64,000 nucleotides of DNA, taken from JAITMY01 sp031553765 (GTDB taxonomy: Bacteria > Bacteroidota > Bacteroidia > Bacteroidales > UBA932). A model generated the notes under the pieces. It saw nothing but the letters and a program-made list of their open reading frames with translations, was not told the DNA's origin and made no database searches. The translations under genes and the position numbers were made by a program. The stretch covers positions 186,001 to 250,000 of the forward strand of contig JAVBKY010000001.1 of NCBI GenBank assembly GCA_031553765.1. The letters are read 5' to 3'. Below are positions 51,995 to 60,044 of the stretch, in pieces (position 1 is the stretch's first letter; the number at the start of each line of letters is the position of its first letter).

Positions 51995-52714
51995 ATGGGA
52001 CGCGCATTTGAATACAGAAAAGCAAGAAAAATGAAGCGCTGGGGCAATATGTCTCGCGTATTTACCCGTTTGGGAAAAGAAATGACCATTGCCGCCAAAG
52101 CCGGTGGTACTGACCCTGATAACAACCCTCGCCTGCGTGCGCTGATACAAAACGCCCGTGCCGAGAATATGCCTAAAGACAATATTGACCGTGCCATTAA
52201 GCGTGCTGTGGAAAAAGATCAGGGCGATTATAAGGAAATTGCTTATGAAGGGTACGGCCCCTACGGTATTGCGTTTATTATAGATACTGCTACAGATAAC
52301 CCCACCCGCACTGTGGCCAACCTACGCAGCTACTTCAGCAAGTGTGGCGGTTCGCTGGGCACCTCAGGCAGCGTAGAGTTCATGTTCGACCGGAAGTGCG
52401 TATTCCGCGTGAAGCCCAAAGATGGCGTAGACCTCGAAGAATTGGAGTTGGAAATGATTGACTTTGGCGTGGATGAACTCTTTGCCGACGAGAATGAGTG
52501 GATTGTGTACGGCGCTTACGAAAGTTACGGTGGAGTTCAAAAATATTTGGAGAGCAACAGTTTTGAGATTATAAGCAGTGGTTTTGAACGCATTCCCACC
52601 GACACGAAAGAGGTAGACGCAGAGCAACAAGCCGCACTTGAAAAATTGATTGAGAAATTTGAGGACGACGACGATGTACAGTCCGTTTGGAATAATATGA
52701 AGGAAAACGAGTAG
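51995..52714 (+). CDS. yebC: YebC/PmpR family protein (TACO1-like)
   Basis: 239 aa. Begins M-G-R-A-F-E-Y-R-K-A-R-K (family usually has M-A-G-H-S-K or G-R-A-F), with R-L-G-K-E-M-T-I-A-A-K-A-G-G-T-D-P and N-P-R-L-R-A-L-I-Q-N-A-R-A-E-N-M-P-K-D-N-I. The three-domain fold is complete. Homologues bind DNA or act on translating ribosomes at proline stretches. A terminator follows. Confidence 0.93.
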   Translation: MGRAFEYRKARKMKRWGNMSRVFTRLGKEMTIAAKAGGTDPDNNPRLRALIQNARAENMPKDNIDRAIKRAVEKDQGDYKEIAYEGYGPYGIAFIIDTATDNPTRTVANLRSYFSKCGGSLGTSGSVEFMFDRKCVFRVKPKDGVDLEELELEMIDFGVDELFADENEWIVYGAYESYGGVQKYLESNSFEIISSGFERIPTDTKEVDAEQQAALEKLIEKFEDDDDVQSVWNNMKENE

Positions 52715-52742
52715 GAGATAGCCTACTATTTTAACATTAAAG

Positions 52743-52770
52743 AAAGGGAGCAAAGTTTGTTCCCTTTTTA
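52743..52770 (+). terminator. Terminator of yebC
   Basis: AAAGGGAGCAAA pairs with TTTGTTCCCTTT (52743-52754, 52756-52767), one G-U, then T residues. Confidence 0.85.
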
Positions 52771-52879
52771 TTTTGAAAATGAGTTCATTGAACTACACCC
52801 CCACAAATCCAACAGGTTTTCCCCACGCATCAATTCTCTTTTTTATGATATTCCTACGAGTAGAACCTTAATTCTTCAT

Positions 52880-52887
52880 TATATTTG
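52880..52887 (+). promoter_or_regulatory. -7 element of the cupin lipoprotein gene
   Basis: TATATTTG, 29 nt before the ATG; no well-spaced TTTG. Confidence 0.45.
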
Positions 52888-52915
52888 TAGCGAAACCCTC
52901 TAAACATTACAAGTC

Positions 52916-53425
52916 ATGAGAACGACAAACGTACTACTCGCCGCAAGCACGCTGCTGCTTACCTGCGCTTCGTGCCAAAGCCACAAAAACACAAAAGAGA
53001 ATGAGATAATTGTAAAAGACTATGGAGCTGAACCCGCCGTACTCAACATGGAGGACTATACCACCTCCAACACCAGCTTTCGCTCTGCAATATGGACTGG
53101 CAATAAGCTGCAGGTGACCCTTATGTCCATACCTGTGGGCGGCGAAATTGGCTTAGAAGCACACCCCGAAACCGACCAGTTCCTGCGCGTTGAAGATGGC
53201 AATGCCAAAGTGGTTATGGGCGACACCCAAGACAGCCTCATCTTTACCTCTAACGTAGGCCCCGATTACGCGGTCTTTGTACCTGCAGGAAAATGGCACA
53301 ACCTTATCAACGTGGGCGACAAGCCTGTAAAGTTGTACTCCATATACTCGCCCGTGGAGCATCCGCACGGCACCGTACAGCAAACCTTTGAAGAAGCCGA
53401 AGCTGCTGAGCACAACCACAACTAG
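52916..53425 (+). CDS. Cupin-domain lipoprotein
   Basis: 169 aa. Signal with lipobox L-L-T-C-A-S-C. Cupin motif 1 G-x-E-I-G-L-E-A-H-P-E-T-D-Q-F-L-R-V-E-D-G (His, Glu ligand pattern), motif 2 P-A-G-K-W-H-N-L-I-N. A single beta-barrel of the Cupin_2 type. The tail is His-rich (E-H-N-H-N). The role is unknown; most relatives are cytosolic, so lipidation is unusual. Confidence 0.8.
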   Translation: MRTTNVLLAASTLLLTCASCQSHKNTKENEIIVKDYGAEPAVLNMEDYTTSNTSFRSAIWTGNKLQVTLMSIPVGGEIGLEAHPETDQFLRVEDGNAKVVMGDTQDSLIFTSNVGPDYAVFVPAGKWHNLINVGDKPVKLYSIYSPVEHPHGTVQQTFEEAEAAEHNHN

Positions 53426-53447
53426 GTACAAAATAAGCACGTTAGCC

Positions 53448-53487
53448 AAAAGGCTGCTCACACACGATGTAGAGCAGCCTTTTTTTA
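53448..53487 (+). terminator. Terminator of the cupin gene
   Basis: AAAAGGCTGCTC and GAGCAGCCTTTT form a perfect stem, then T residues. Confidence 0.9.
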
Positions 53488-53549
53488 CTGCCTTTCAAAA
53501 AACCAACACTTTACAACATTTCGGCAGAAGAATTTCAGCGTTTTTGCCC

Positions 53550-53557
53550 TACCTTTG
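53550..53557 (+). promoter_or_regulatory. -7 element of uvrA
   Basis: TACCTTTG, 97 nt before the ATG. I see no SOS box that I can name. Confidence 0.45.
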
Positions 53558-53653
53558 CAGGTCAAATTCGACGCACGACAAAAGCGACCTGCGATATTCC
53601 ACTATTTTTTTTCGCATGTCGCAAATCGAGCATCGCATATCCCAACTTAAGGC

Positions 53654-56590
53654 ATGGTTCAAACTATCGACATAAAAGGCGCCAAGGTTCACAACCTAAA
53701 GAATATTGACCTTAGCATCCCGCGCAACAAGCTAATTGTTATCACAGGATTATCCGGTTCAGGAAAAAGTACGCTGGCGTTCGACACCCTATTTGCCGAA
53801 GGGCAGCGTCGCTACGTGGAAAGCCTTTCCGCCTACGCCCGCCAGTTCCTTGGCCGCATAAACAAGCCCGAGGTAGACAGCATTATGGGCATACCGCCCG
53901 CCATTGCCATTGAGCAAAGAGTCAACACGCGCAACCCACGCTCTACCGTGGGTACCTCCACCGAAATATACGACTACCTAAAGCTGCTTTTTGCCCGTAT
54001 AGGGCGCACCTACTCACCCGTTTCGGGCGTAGAGGTAAAGGCACATACCGTAAGCGATGTAACCCGCTACGTATCGCAGCAGCCCGAGGATAAGCGTATG
54101 GTGCTGCTCGCGCCGCTACATTTGGCCGAAGGCATGGGCTTTATTGAGAAGCTGACGCTGCTGAAGCAGGAAGGTTTTAGCCGCGTGTGCCTTGCCAACG
54201 CCTCCAACAACAGCACGTGGGAGGTGCTGGAAATTGAAGACTACCTTGCCTCTCTTCCAAAAAGGAATGTAGATAAAATCGAAACCACCTGCGACGTATT
54301 TGTGGTAATCGACCGCTTTGCCGCCACCACCGACGAAGACGCGCTAAGCGACCTCAGCGACTCGGTGCAAACCGCCTTCAGCGAAGGGTACGGCAACATT
54401 TTACTTGCCGACTACCCCATTACATCCGATAAAAATAATCGCCCGAAAGGCGAATATTTTTCCAACCGTTTCGAAGCCGATGGCATAACCTTTGAGCTGC
54501 CCTCGGAGCACCTGTTCAGCTTCAACAACCCGCTGGGCGCATGCCCCGTGTGCGAGGGCTACGGCCGCGTTACGGGCATTGACGAAGATTTGGTTATACC
54601 CGATAAAAGCCAGTCCGTGTACGGCGATGCCGTGGTGTGCTGGAAGGGCGAAATGATGAGCTGGTACAAGGAACAATTTATTAAGCACGCCGCCAAACTC
54701 GAATTTCCCATACACAAGCCCTACTACGAGCTCACCAAGGAGCAAAAGGATGTGCTGTGGCGCGGCAAAGGTACCTACGGAGGCATCAACGCCTTCTTCA
54801 AGGAGCTTGAAGCCAACCGCTACAAAATTCAGTACCGCGTAATGATAGCGCGCTACACGGGCAAGACCACCTGCTACGAATGCGGCGGCACCCGCTTACG
54901 CAAAGAAGCGCTTTACGTAGAAGTAGGCGGCAAGGATATCAGCCAGCTGGTAGCGCTGCCCGTCGACGATTTGGCAAGCTTCATGACTTCTCTCAAGCTG
55001 AATAAGTACGAGCAGGATATTGCAGGGCGCACGCTGGTGGAAATAAAAAACCGCCTTGCCTTTTTACAAAATGTGGGGCTTGGTTACCTCACGCTCGACC
55101 GCCTGAGCAACACGCTTAGCGGCGGCGAAAGCCAGCGTATCAACCTTGCCACATCACTTGGCAGCAGCCTTGTAGGTTCGCTATACATACTCGACGAGCC
55201 CAGCATTGGCCTGCACCCGCGCGATACAGGGCGCTTAATAACCGTACTAAAGCAGCTGCGTGACCTTGGTAACACCGTAATAGTGGTGGAACACGAAGAG
55301 GAGGTAATGCGCTCTGCCGATCAAATTATCGACATTGGTCCCATGGCAGGAAGGCACGGCGGCGAAATAGTTTTTCAAGGCCCCGTTCCCGAGAAAAACA
55401 AGTCGGCAATAAACAATAAGCAATCGGCAATAAATAATCAACCAAAAAAAGGAAAAAAGCAAAAGGCAGCAACTTTGCCGACTGCCGCCTGCCAATTGCC
55501 TACTGAAAACAGTCTTACCATAAAATACCTCAACGGCGAAGAAGAAATTGAGGCACCGCAGCGCTATCGTAAGCTATCCAACTTTATTGAAGTGCACGGC
55601 GCGCGCGAGCACAACCTCAAAAATATTGACGTAAAATTTCCGCTGGGCGGCATAGTAGCCATAACAGGCGTAAGCGGTTCGGGAAAAAGTACGCTGGTAA
55701 AAAGCATACTCTACCCTGCCCTCAACAAAATGATAAATGCCTATGGCGACAAACCCGGGCAACACGACAAAATAAGCGGCGACTTTAAGCGCATAAAAAA
55801 TGTGGAGATGGTGGACCAAAACCCCATTGGCCGCAGCAGCCGCAGCAACCCCGTTACCTACATCAAGGCGTATGACGAGATACGCAAGCTGTTTTCCGAG
55901 CAGCAGTACGCCAAGCTGAACGGCTACGGCCCATCACATTTCTCGTTCAACATCGATGGGGGTCGTTGTGAGGAGTGTCAGGGCGACGGATTTATCAAGG
56001 TAGAAATGCAGTTTATGGCCGATGTTACGCTGGTGTGCGAAGCCTGCGGCGGCAAGCGTTTCAAGCCCGATATTCTCGAAGTAAAATACAAGGGGTACAG
56101 CATTAGCGACGTGCTTGACTTTACCGTAAATCAGGCCATAGAATTTTTTGAGGCGCAAAGCGATAATACCGCTAAGAAAATTGTGGATAGGCTGAGACCT
56201 TTGCAAAACGTAGGTTTGGGTTACATAAAGTTGGGGCAAAGCAGCAGCACGCTATCCGGCGGTGAAAGCCAGCGCGTGAAGTTGGCGGCATTTCTCACCA
56301 AAGAAATGAACCCCGACCCGCTACTATTTATCTTCGACGAGCCCACCACAGGCTTGCACTTTCACGACATAAAGAAGCTGCTCGAAGCCTTCAACGCACT
56401 TGTTGAGCGCGGACACTCCGTGCTGGTAGTAGAACACAACATGGACGTAGTAAAGTGCGCCGATTGGGTTATAGACCTTGGCCCCGAGGGCGGCGAAAAA
56501 GGCGGCAACCTGTGCTTTAGCGGCACCCCTGCCGACCTTGCCAAACGCACCGACCTTTACACAGGAAAATATTTAGCCGAGAAATTTTAA
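53654..56590 (+). CDS. uvrA: Excinuclease ABC subunit A
   Basis: 978 aa, about 35 longer than usual. Two ABC ATPase halves: Walker A G-L-S-G-S-G-K-S-T near residue 33 and G-V-S-G-S-G-K-S-T near 675; signature L-S-G-G-E in both; zinc sites C-P-V-C, C-Y-E-C-G-G and C-E-E-C..C-E-A-C-G-G. UvrA scans DNA for bulky lesions and hands them to UvrB. Odd: residues about 580-622, in the linker between the halves, are replaced by a low-complexity stretch (K-S-A-I-N-N-K-Q-S-A-I-N-N-Q, then K-K-G-K-K-Q-K) encoded by repeat-type DNA (55395-55505) that itself forms an inverted repeat. Confidence 0.96.
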   Translation: MVQTIDIKGAKVHNLKNIDLSIPRNKLIVITGLSGSGKSTLAFDTLFAEGQRRYVESLSAYARQFLGRINKPEVDSIMGIPPAIAIEQRVNTRNPRSTVGTSTEIYDYLKLLFARIGRTYSPVSGVEVKAHTVSDVTRYVSQQPEDKRMVLLAPLHLAEGMGFIEKLTLLKQEGFSRVCLANASNNSTWEVLEIEDYLASLPKRNVDKIETTCDVFVVIDRFAATTDEDALSDLSDSVQTAFSEGYGNILLADYPITSDKNNRPKGEYFSNRFEADGITFELPSEHLFSFNNPLGACPVCEGYGRVTGIDEDLVIPDKSQSVYGDAVVCWKGEMMSWYKEQFIKHAAKLEFPIHKPYYELTKEQKDVLWRGKGTYGGINAFFKELEANRYKIQYRVMIARYTGKTTCYECGGTRLRKEALYVEVGGKDISQLVALPVDDLASFMTSLKLNKYEQDIAGRTLVEIKNRLAFLQNVGLGYLTLDRLSNTLSGGESQRINLATSLGSSLVGSLYILDEPSIGLHPRDTGRLITVLKQLRDLGNTVIVVEHEEEVMRSADQIIDIGPMAGRHGGEIVFQGPVPEKNKSAINNKQSAINNQPKKGKKQKAATLPTAACQLPTENSLTIKYLNGEEEIEAPQRYRKLSNFIEVHGAREHNLKNIDVKFPLGGIVAITGVSGSGKSTLVKSILYPALNKMINAYGDKPGQHDKISGDFKRIKNVEMVDQNPIGRSSRSNPVTYIKAYDEIRKLFSEQQYAKLNGYGPSHFSFNIDGGRCEECQGDGFIKVEMQFMADVTLVCEACGGKRFKPDILEVKYKGYSISDVLDFTVNQAIEFFEAQSDNTAKKIVDRLRPLQNVGLGYIKLGQSSSTLSGGESQRVKLAAFLTKEMNPDPLLFIFDEPTTGLHFHDIKKLLEAFNALVERGHSVLVVEHNMDVVKCADWVIDLGPEGGEKGGNLCFSGTPADLAKRTDLYTGKYLAEKF
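55395..55505. repeat. Spacer-type repeat in frame inside uvrA
   Basis: AGTCGGCAA (55401-55409) and TTGCCGACT (55475-55483) are perfect 9-nt inverted arms; between them are CAATCGGCAATAAATAATC and a poly-A stretch. The words also occur at 51315-51336 outside genes. Confidence 0.6.
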
Positions 56591-56599
56591 GCGCAAATT

Positions 56600-56825
56600 T
56601 TGCCAAGAACGTCATTGCGAGTGAAACGAAGCAATCTCATAGTCAGCCCTGCAAGGGCTATACTTTAATAACCGTAGGTGAGCGAAGCGTAACCTACGGT
56701 ACTTGGCAACTATCGTTTATTGCGCGCGGAGCAAAAACTTATATCTGGGGAAGTGCTTACTCCGCGCGCCATGCAAGAGCATCACTCTAACCACGGGTTA
56801 CGCTTCGCTCACCCGCGGTTAATAC
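56600..56825. repeat. Composite repeat island after uvrA
   Basis: Order: GTCATTGCGAGTGAAACGAAG (56611-56631), AGCCCT-GCA-AGGGCT (56645-56659), hairpin 1 ACCGTAGGT-loop-ACCTACGGT (56671-56700), copy B of the GCGCGCGG repeat (56720-56773), hairpin 2 TAACCACGGGT-loop-ACCCGCGGTTA (56788-56821). Loop 1 is GAGCGAAGCGTA; loop 2 is exactly its reverse complement. Confidence 0.75.
56720..56773 (+). repeat. 55-bp GC-rich repeat, copy B
   Basis: TTGCGCGCGGAG, 20-odd variable bases, TCTGGGGAAGTGCTTACTCC, GCGCGCCATG. Inverted relative to copy A at 43526-43580. Confidence 0.8.
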
Positions 56826-56849
56826 AAAACTCTGGCAAAGCCACTTCTT

Positions 56850-57416
56850 ATGAAAACCGAAAAACAAAAAATGCTTGACGGGGAACTATACCTCGCCAAC
56901 GATGCAGAGCTGGTAGCAGAGCGCCTACGCGCGCGTCAGCTCACCCGCCGGTACAACGCCACGCAGGAAGATGAATTAGAAAAACGTACCGAGCTTATTA
57001 AGCAGCTATTCGGCAAAACGGGCAAGAGCATTTTTGTTGAACCCACCTTCAAGTGCGACTACGGCAGCAACATCAGCGTAGGCGAAAACTTTTACGCCAA
57101 CTTCGATTGCGTAATGCTGGACGTGTGCCAAATAACCATTGGCGACAATTGCCTGCTTGCGCCCGGCGTACACATTTACACGGCTACCCACCCGCTTGAT
57201 GCGGAGCTGCGCTCATCGGGCGCGGAATTTGGCAAGCCCGTAACCATTGGCAATAGCGTATGGATTGGCGGTCGTTCGGTAATCAATCCCGGAGTAAAAA
57301 TCGGAGATAACGTAGTAGTGGCATCGGGTTCGGTAGTCACCAAAGATGTTCCCAACAACGTGGTAGTGGGCGGAAATCCGGCGAGGGTTATCAAAAATAT
57401 TGCATCTAACAAATAA
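56850..57416 (+). CDS. Maa-type sugar O-acetyltransferase
   Basis: 188 aa. An N-terminal helical region (E-K-Q-K-M-L-D-G-E-L-Y) is the Mac domain; the rest is a left-handed beta-helix of hexapeptide repeats. The catalytic His lies in T-A-T-H-P-L-D (about residue 113-119). The end is V-V-G-G-N-P-A-R-V-I. It transfers acetyl from acetyl-CoA to sugar hydroxyls (maltose, galactoside or a nodulation-type sugar); the acceptor is not readable. No sugar operon is nearby. Confidence 0.9.
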   Translation: MKTEKQKMLDGELYLANDAELVAERLRARQLTRRYNATQEDELEKRTELIKQLFGKTGKSIFVEPTFKCDYGSNISVGENFYANFDCVMLDVCQITIGDNCLLAPGVHIYTATHPLDAELRSSGAEFGKPVTIGNSVWIGGRSVINPGVKIGDNVVVASGSVVTKDVPNNVVVGGNPARVIKNIASNK

Positions 57417-57443
57417 GGCTTACCCATTGAGTAAGCCTTATTT
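57411..57443. terminator. Bidirectional terminator with CCATTGA loop
   Basis: 13-nt perfect arms AAATAAGGCTTAC and GTAAGCCTTATTT around a 7-nt loop CCATTGA. It overlaps the stop of the acetyltransferase and serves the convergent barrel gene as well. Confidence 0.9.
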
Positions 57444-57466
57444 CATATTACATAGCCTTAGTAGAA

Positions 57467-58279
57467 TCAAATCCCTGAAATAGCAACCCCTACTACCCAA
57501 CGTGGCATTTTTGTGGCAGTGTAGTCGGAGTTGAACCAGTCGGTAAGCCTGTATCGCCCCCAAATGCTAAACCAGTGGAAGCCAAGGTTGAGCTGCACGC
57601 CTGCCTCAAAGGGCTGAAAAATGTTATCGTTGCCGTAGTACACATCCGCATTGGCGCCACCATCGCCCTTGTAGTCCACAATATATTGGCGAGAAAAATT
57701 GTAGTTCCCGTAAGCGCTTGCCTCCACATAATTTTTCACATTTCGGGTTTTAGTGAAATTAAAGCGATGACCAAAGCTTGCGCTGAACGCCCAAGTGCGA
57801 AACTTCTCACTATTCACCACAAAGTTGTTCATAGCAGTAGGGCTTGGCATTCCTATTATATTATTGGCAATACCGTTGGAAATTTTATAACGGTTGTGCA
57901 TAAAGCCAAGGTTAAACGTGGTAGAGTATATACCCGTAAACTGGTAGCGTGATTTTATCCCGAAATCAATGCTGTATGAGCCGCCATACAAAAGTTCAGC
58001 ATCGCTATTTTCCACACCACCGGCAACAAAACCGAAGCCAAAATAGGGTTCGGAGTGCCAACCTGCATAGCTTACACTTGCTGGTCTATCCCTTTTTCCC
58101 TGCTTCTTGGATGCGTCCAGTATTCCGCTAAGCAGGTCCGTCAGAAAGCTGACCGACACATCATCGGTAATTATCACCGTGTCTTTTACGGACGTGCTCA
58201 CGACCATTGTATCGTTTTGCGCCCTTGCAACGGAAAAAGTTAATACTGCAAGCGTGAAAAGTAGTAGTTGTGTTTTCAT
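57467..58279 (-). CDS. Outer-membrane barrel-like protein of the sigma-factor operon
   Basis: 270 aa. Signal peptide M-K-T-Q-L-L-L-F-T-L-A-V-L-T-F-S-V-A-R-A. A short linker (residues 22-72) is followed by alternating strands with many aromatic girdle residues (G-F-G-F-V-A-G-G, F-N-L-G-F-M-H-N-R-Y-K, F-G-H-R-F-N-F-T-K-T) and the end W-V-V-G-V-A-I-S-G-I. I do not recognise a family. It is the last gene of the operon sigma, anti-sigma, DUF4252, barrel (13 nt after DUF4252), so it may be a target or sensor of that regulator. Confidence 0.7.
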   Translation of the reverse strand: MKTQLLLFTLAVLTFSVARAQNDTMVVSTSVKDTVIITDDVSVSFLTDLLSGILDASKKQGKRDRPASVSYAGWHSEPYFGFGFVAGGVENSDAELLYGGSYSIDFGIKSRYQFTGIYSTTFNLGFMHNRYKISNGIANNIIGMPSPTAMNNFVVNSEKFRTWAFSASFGHRFNFTKTRNVKNYVEASAYGNYNFSRQYIVDYKGDGGANADVYYGNDNIFQPFEAGVQLNLGFHWFSIWGRYRLTDWFNSDYTATKMPRWVVGVAISGI

Positions 58280-58292
58280 GATATAAGCGTGT

Positions 58293-58811
58293 TTATAGAT
58301 TTTGCATTGATTTTTTTATAGAAGCGGCAAGGGTGCTCAGCTTATCAACTGTAATGCTACCCGTGAGGTCAACCACCGTGAACTGCTCTCCATTAATGCT
58401 CAGCATCACAATTTCCTTTGCCTTATTACGCTCATCGCGGCCAAGCACGGCAATGAGCACCTGCTGGTCACCCTCCTTCAGCCATAGCAAACTCTCATAG
58501 CCTTTACCGTTTTTTAGTAGCGATTGCGCCATATCGTAATAGGTGCTTATGGTCTTAGCATCCTTTTCCATCGTAATGACGCATAGAAAGGTCAGCTCGT
58601 TAAGGAAAGCCCGCAAGCCGGGATCTGCCTCCTTCTTTTTAAGCACATTAATTACCTCCCCGTTTACGGTAACCATTGAGGTTACCTTTGACTCCGCAAC
58701 CTCCATAAACTTATCCGAGAAACGCTGAGCTTGCGCAAGGGTGTGGCTCCCTATAAGCATCAGGCAGAGCAGTACCCCTCGGATTATTTTTGTATAAGTA
58801 TTCATCAGCAT
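58293..58811 (-). CDS. DUF4252 protein
   Basis: 172 aa with a signal peptide (core R-G-V-L-L-C-L-M-L-I-G-S, cleavage after A-Q-A). Contains an N-terminal helix F-S-D-K-F-M-E-V-A-E-S-K, a segment with I-T-M-E-K-D-A-K-T-I-S, and an end with L-S-T-L-A-A-S-I-K-K-S-M. DUF4252 proteins are typical of Bacteroidota and occur beside ECF sigma factors. Function unknown. It starts 16 nt after the anti-sigma gene. Confidence 0.82.
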   Translation of the reverse strand: MLMNTYTKIIRGVLLCLMLIGSHTLAQAQRFSDKFMEVAESKVTSMVTVNGEVINVLKKKEADPGLRAFLNELTFLCVITMEKDAKTISTYYDMAQSLLKNGKGYESLLWLKEGDQQVLIAVLGRDERNKAKEIVMLSINGEQFTVVDLTGSITVDKLSTLAASIKKSMQNL

Positions 58812-58827
58812 TTAATTATTATGTACA

Positions 58828-59355
58828 CTATTGGTCGTCCGCAGCCATTAGGGATTCCAGCAATTCAAGCTGCTTTAACCCATTATCAACCATCAACTCT
58901 CCTTTTTGCAAATTATCGGATAGCATGCCAAGCGCATCAATAATAGTTGCCCGCGCTTCGGCTTGCGCCAGCTGCCGCACCTGTCGCTGCTCCACTCCAC
59001 GATAGCCAAGGAGACCTATACCCAAAACAAGAACAATGCCGGCAGCAACCTTAAGTAGTAATGGGTTCCTAAACACATTGCGTGCGCCATCTCCCGCAAC
59101 CAGCTTGGGTCGGCTAACGTTTCGCAGCTCCTTCTCATCCTCCATTCTTTGTAGCAGCCTTGCCTCAAATCCATCCGACAGCCTCTCCTCGCCCTGCTTC
59201 TGCTGAAAAATAAACAGCTCCGCATACGGTTGTAGGTCTTTAGGAATATCTACCTCAGAAGTAAAAAAGTGACGTAACGTACTTTCTTCCTCTACCGATG
59301 TTTTGCCTGCCCAATACAGCTGGAGCAGCCGCTCAATATTTTTATATTTGTCCAT
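58828..59355 (-). CDS. Putative anti-sigma factor with one membrane helix
   Basis: 175 aa. The N-terminus (M-D-K-Y-K-N-I-E-R-L-L-Q-L-Y-W-A-G-K-T-S-V-E-E-E) is like the cytosolic sigma-binding part of Bacteroidota anti-sigma factors, without the ZAS His-Cys motif. A membrane helix lies at about residues 101-119 (V-A-A-G-I-V-L-V-L-G-I-G-L-L-G), then a periplasmic helical tail. It overlaps the sigma gene by 14 nt, the usual coupling. Confidence 0.78.
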   Translation of the reverse strand: MDKYKNIERLLQLYWAGKTSVEEESTLRHFFTSEVDIPKDLQPYAELFIFQQKQGEERLSDGFEARLLQRMEDEKELRNVSRPKLVAGDGARNVFRNPLLLKVAAGIVLVLGIGLLGYRGVEQRQVRQLAQAEARATIIDALGMLSDNLQKGELMVDNGLKQLELLESLMAADDQ

Positions 59356-59854
59356 ACGCGTTCATTTTATCAAGTTGGAACTTCAACTCCTGTCGTGCCC
59401 TGAACAGTCCTGTTTTCACCTGCCCTGCACTCGCGTTAAGCATTTTGGCTATTTGCTCATAGCTTTCACCTTCTATATCGCGCAGCTGTATCAGCATTCG
59501 CTGCTTTTCAGGCAGCGCAGCAATCAAGCGACTAATCAGCTGCTGCCTTTCGGCTTGCTGCATCTGGAGAAAAGGCGTGTGCTGCTCAATGGCATCCTGC
59601 GGTTCTACCGACAAATGCGGTATTTTGTGAGTGGGGTGCCGCAGCTTATCCAAGGCCATGTTTTTTGCCATTACCATGCAGTAAGCAGCAGGTTTACTTA
59701 CATTAGCTATAGAGGTTTGACCACTCCACACCTTCAGCAACACTTCCTGAACGATATCTTCGGCATCCTCCCTATTGCGCACAATGCAGAGGGCCACCCT
59801 GAATAACCGATCTTTTAATGGCAAAATATGTTGTTTGAACTCGCTCAGCTCCAT
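59342..59854 (-). CDS. ECF-type RNA polymerase sigma factor
   Basis: 170 aa. Region 2 contains D-A-E-D-I-V-Q-E-V-L-L-K-V-W (core binding) and A-Y-C-M-V-M-A-K-N-M-A-L-D-K-L-R. Region 4 has L-P-E-K-Q-R-M-L-I-Q-L-R-D-I-E-G-E-S-Y-E-Q-I-A and a second helix with Q-V-K-T-G-L-F-R-A-R. The -7 box TAACTTTG (59900-59893) suggests it is transcribed by the housekeeping sigma factor. Confidence 0.93.
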   Translation of the reverse strand: MELSEFKQHILPLKDRLFRVALCIVRNREDAEDIVQEVLLKVWSGQTSIANVSKPAAYCMVMAKNMALDKLRHPTHKIPHLSVEPQDAIEQHTPFLQMQQAERQQLISRLIAALPEKQRMLIQLRDIEGESYEQIAKMLNASAGQVKTGLFRARQELKFQLDKMNAYGQI

Positions 59855-59892
59855 GACACCATAATAACGATAATAGCAGAAAAAAGTTTCAA

Positions 59893-59900
59893 CAAAGTTA
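59893..59900 (-). promoter_or_regulatory. -7 element of the ECF sigma operon
   Basis: TAACTTTG on the minus strand, 39 nt before the ATG. Confidence 0.45.
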
Positions 59901-59914
59901 CTATAAAGACAAAA

Positions 59915-59945
59915 AATAAGGTTTACCCATTGAGTAAACCTTATT
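59915..59945 (-). terminator. Terminator after katA with the same CCATTGA loop
   Basis: AATAAGGTTTAC and GTAAACCTTATT, loop CCATTGA. Differs from 57411-57443 by one base pair (T-A for C-G) in the stem. It has a T-rich tail on the minus strand, 100 nt after the katA stop. Confidence 0.8.
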
Positions 59946-60016
59946 CTATTCCGATAATCTTCGTAGAAAAATGACCACTATCATTTTACAACCTTATTAC
60001 CTTATTTTAAACACAA

Positions 60017-60029
60017 ACCCTAACAGGGT
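60017..60029. repeat. ACCCTAACAGGGT mini-hairpin, second copy
   Basis: Identical to 38388-38400. Confidence 0.4.
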
Positions 60030-60044
60030 CTAGCATCGCATAAC

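Noticed and set aside
55401..55440. CRISPR-like repetition in uvrA
   Set aside because: Only two imperfect 10-15 nt words, in frame, no spacers and no cas genes.
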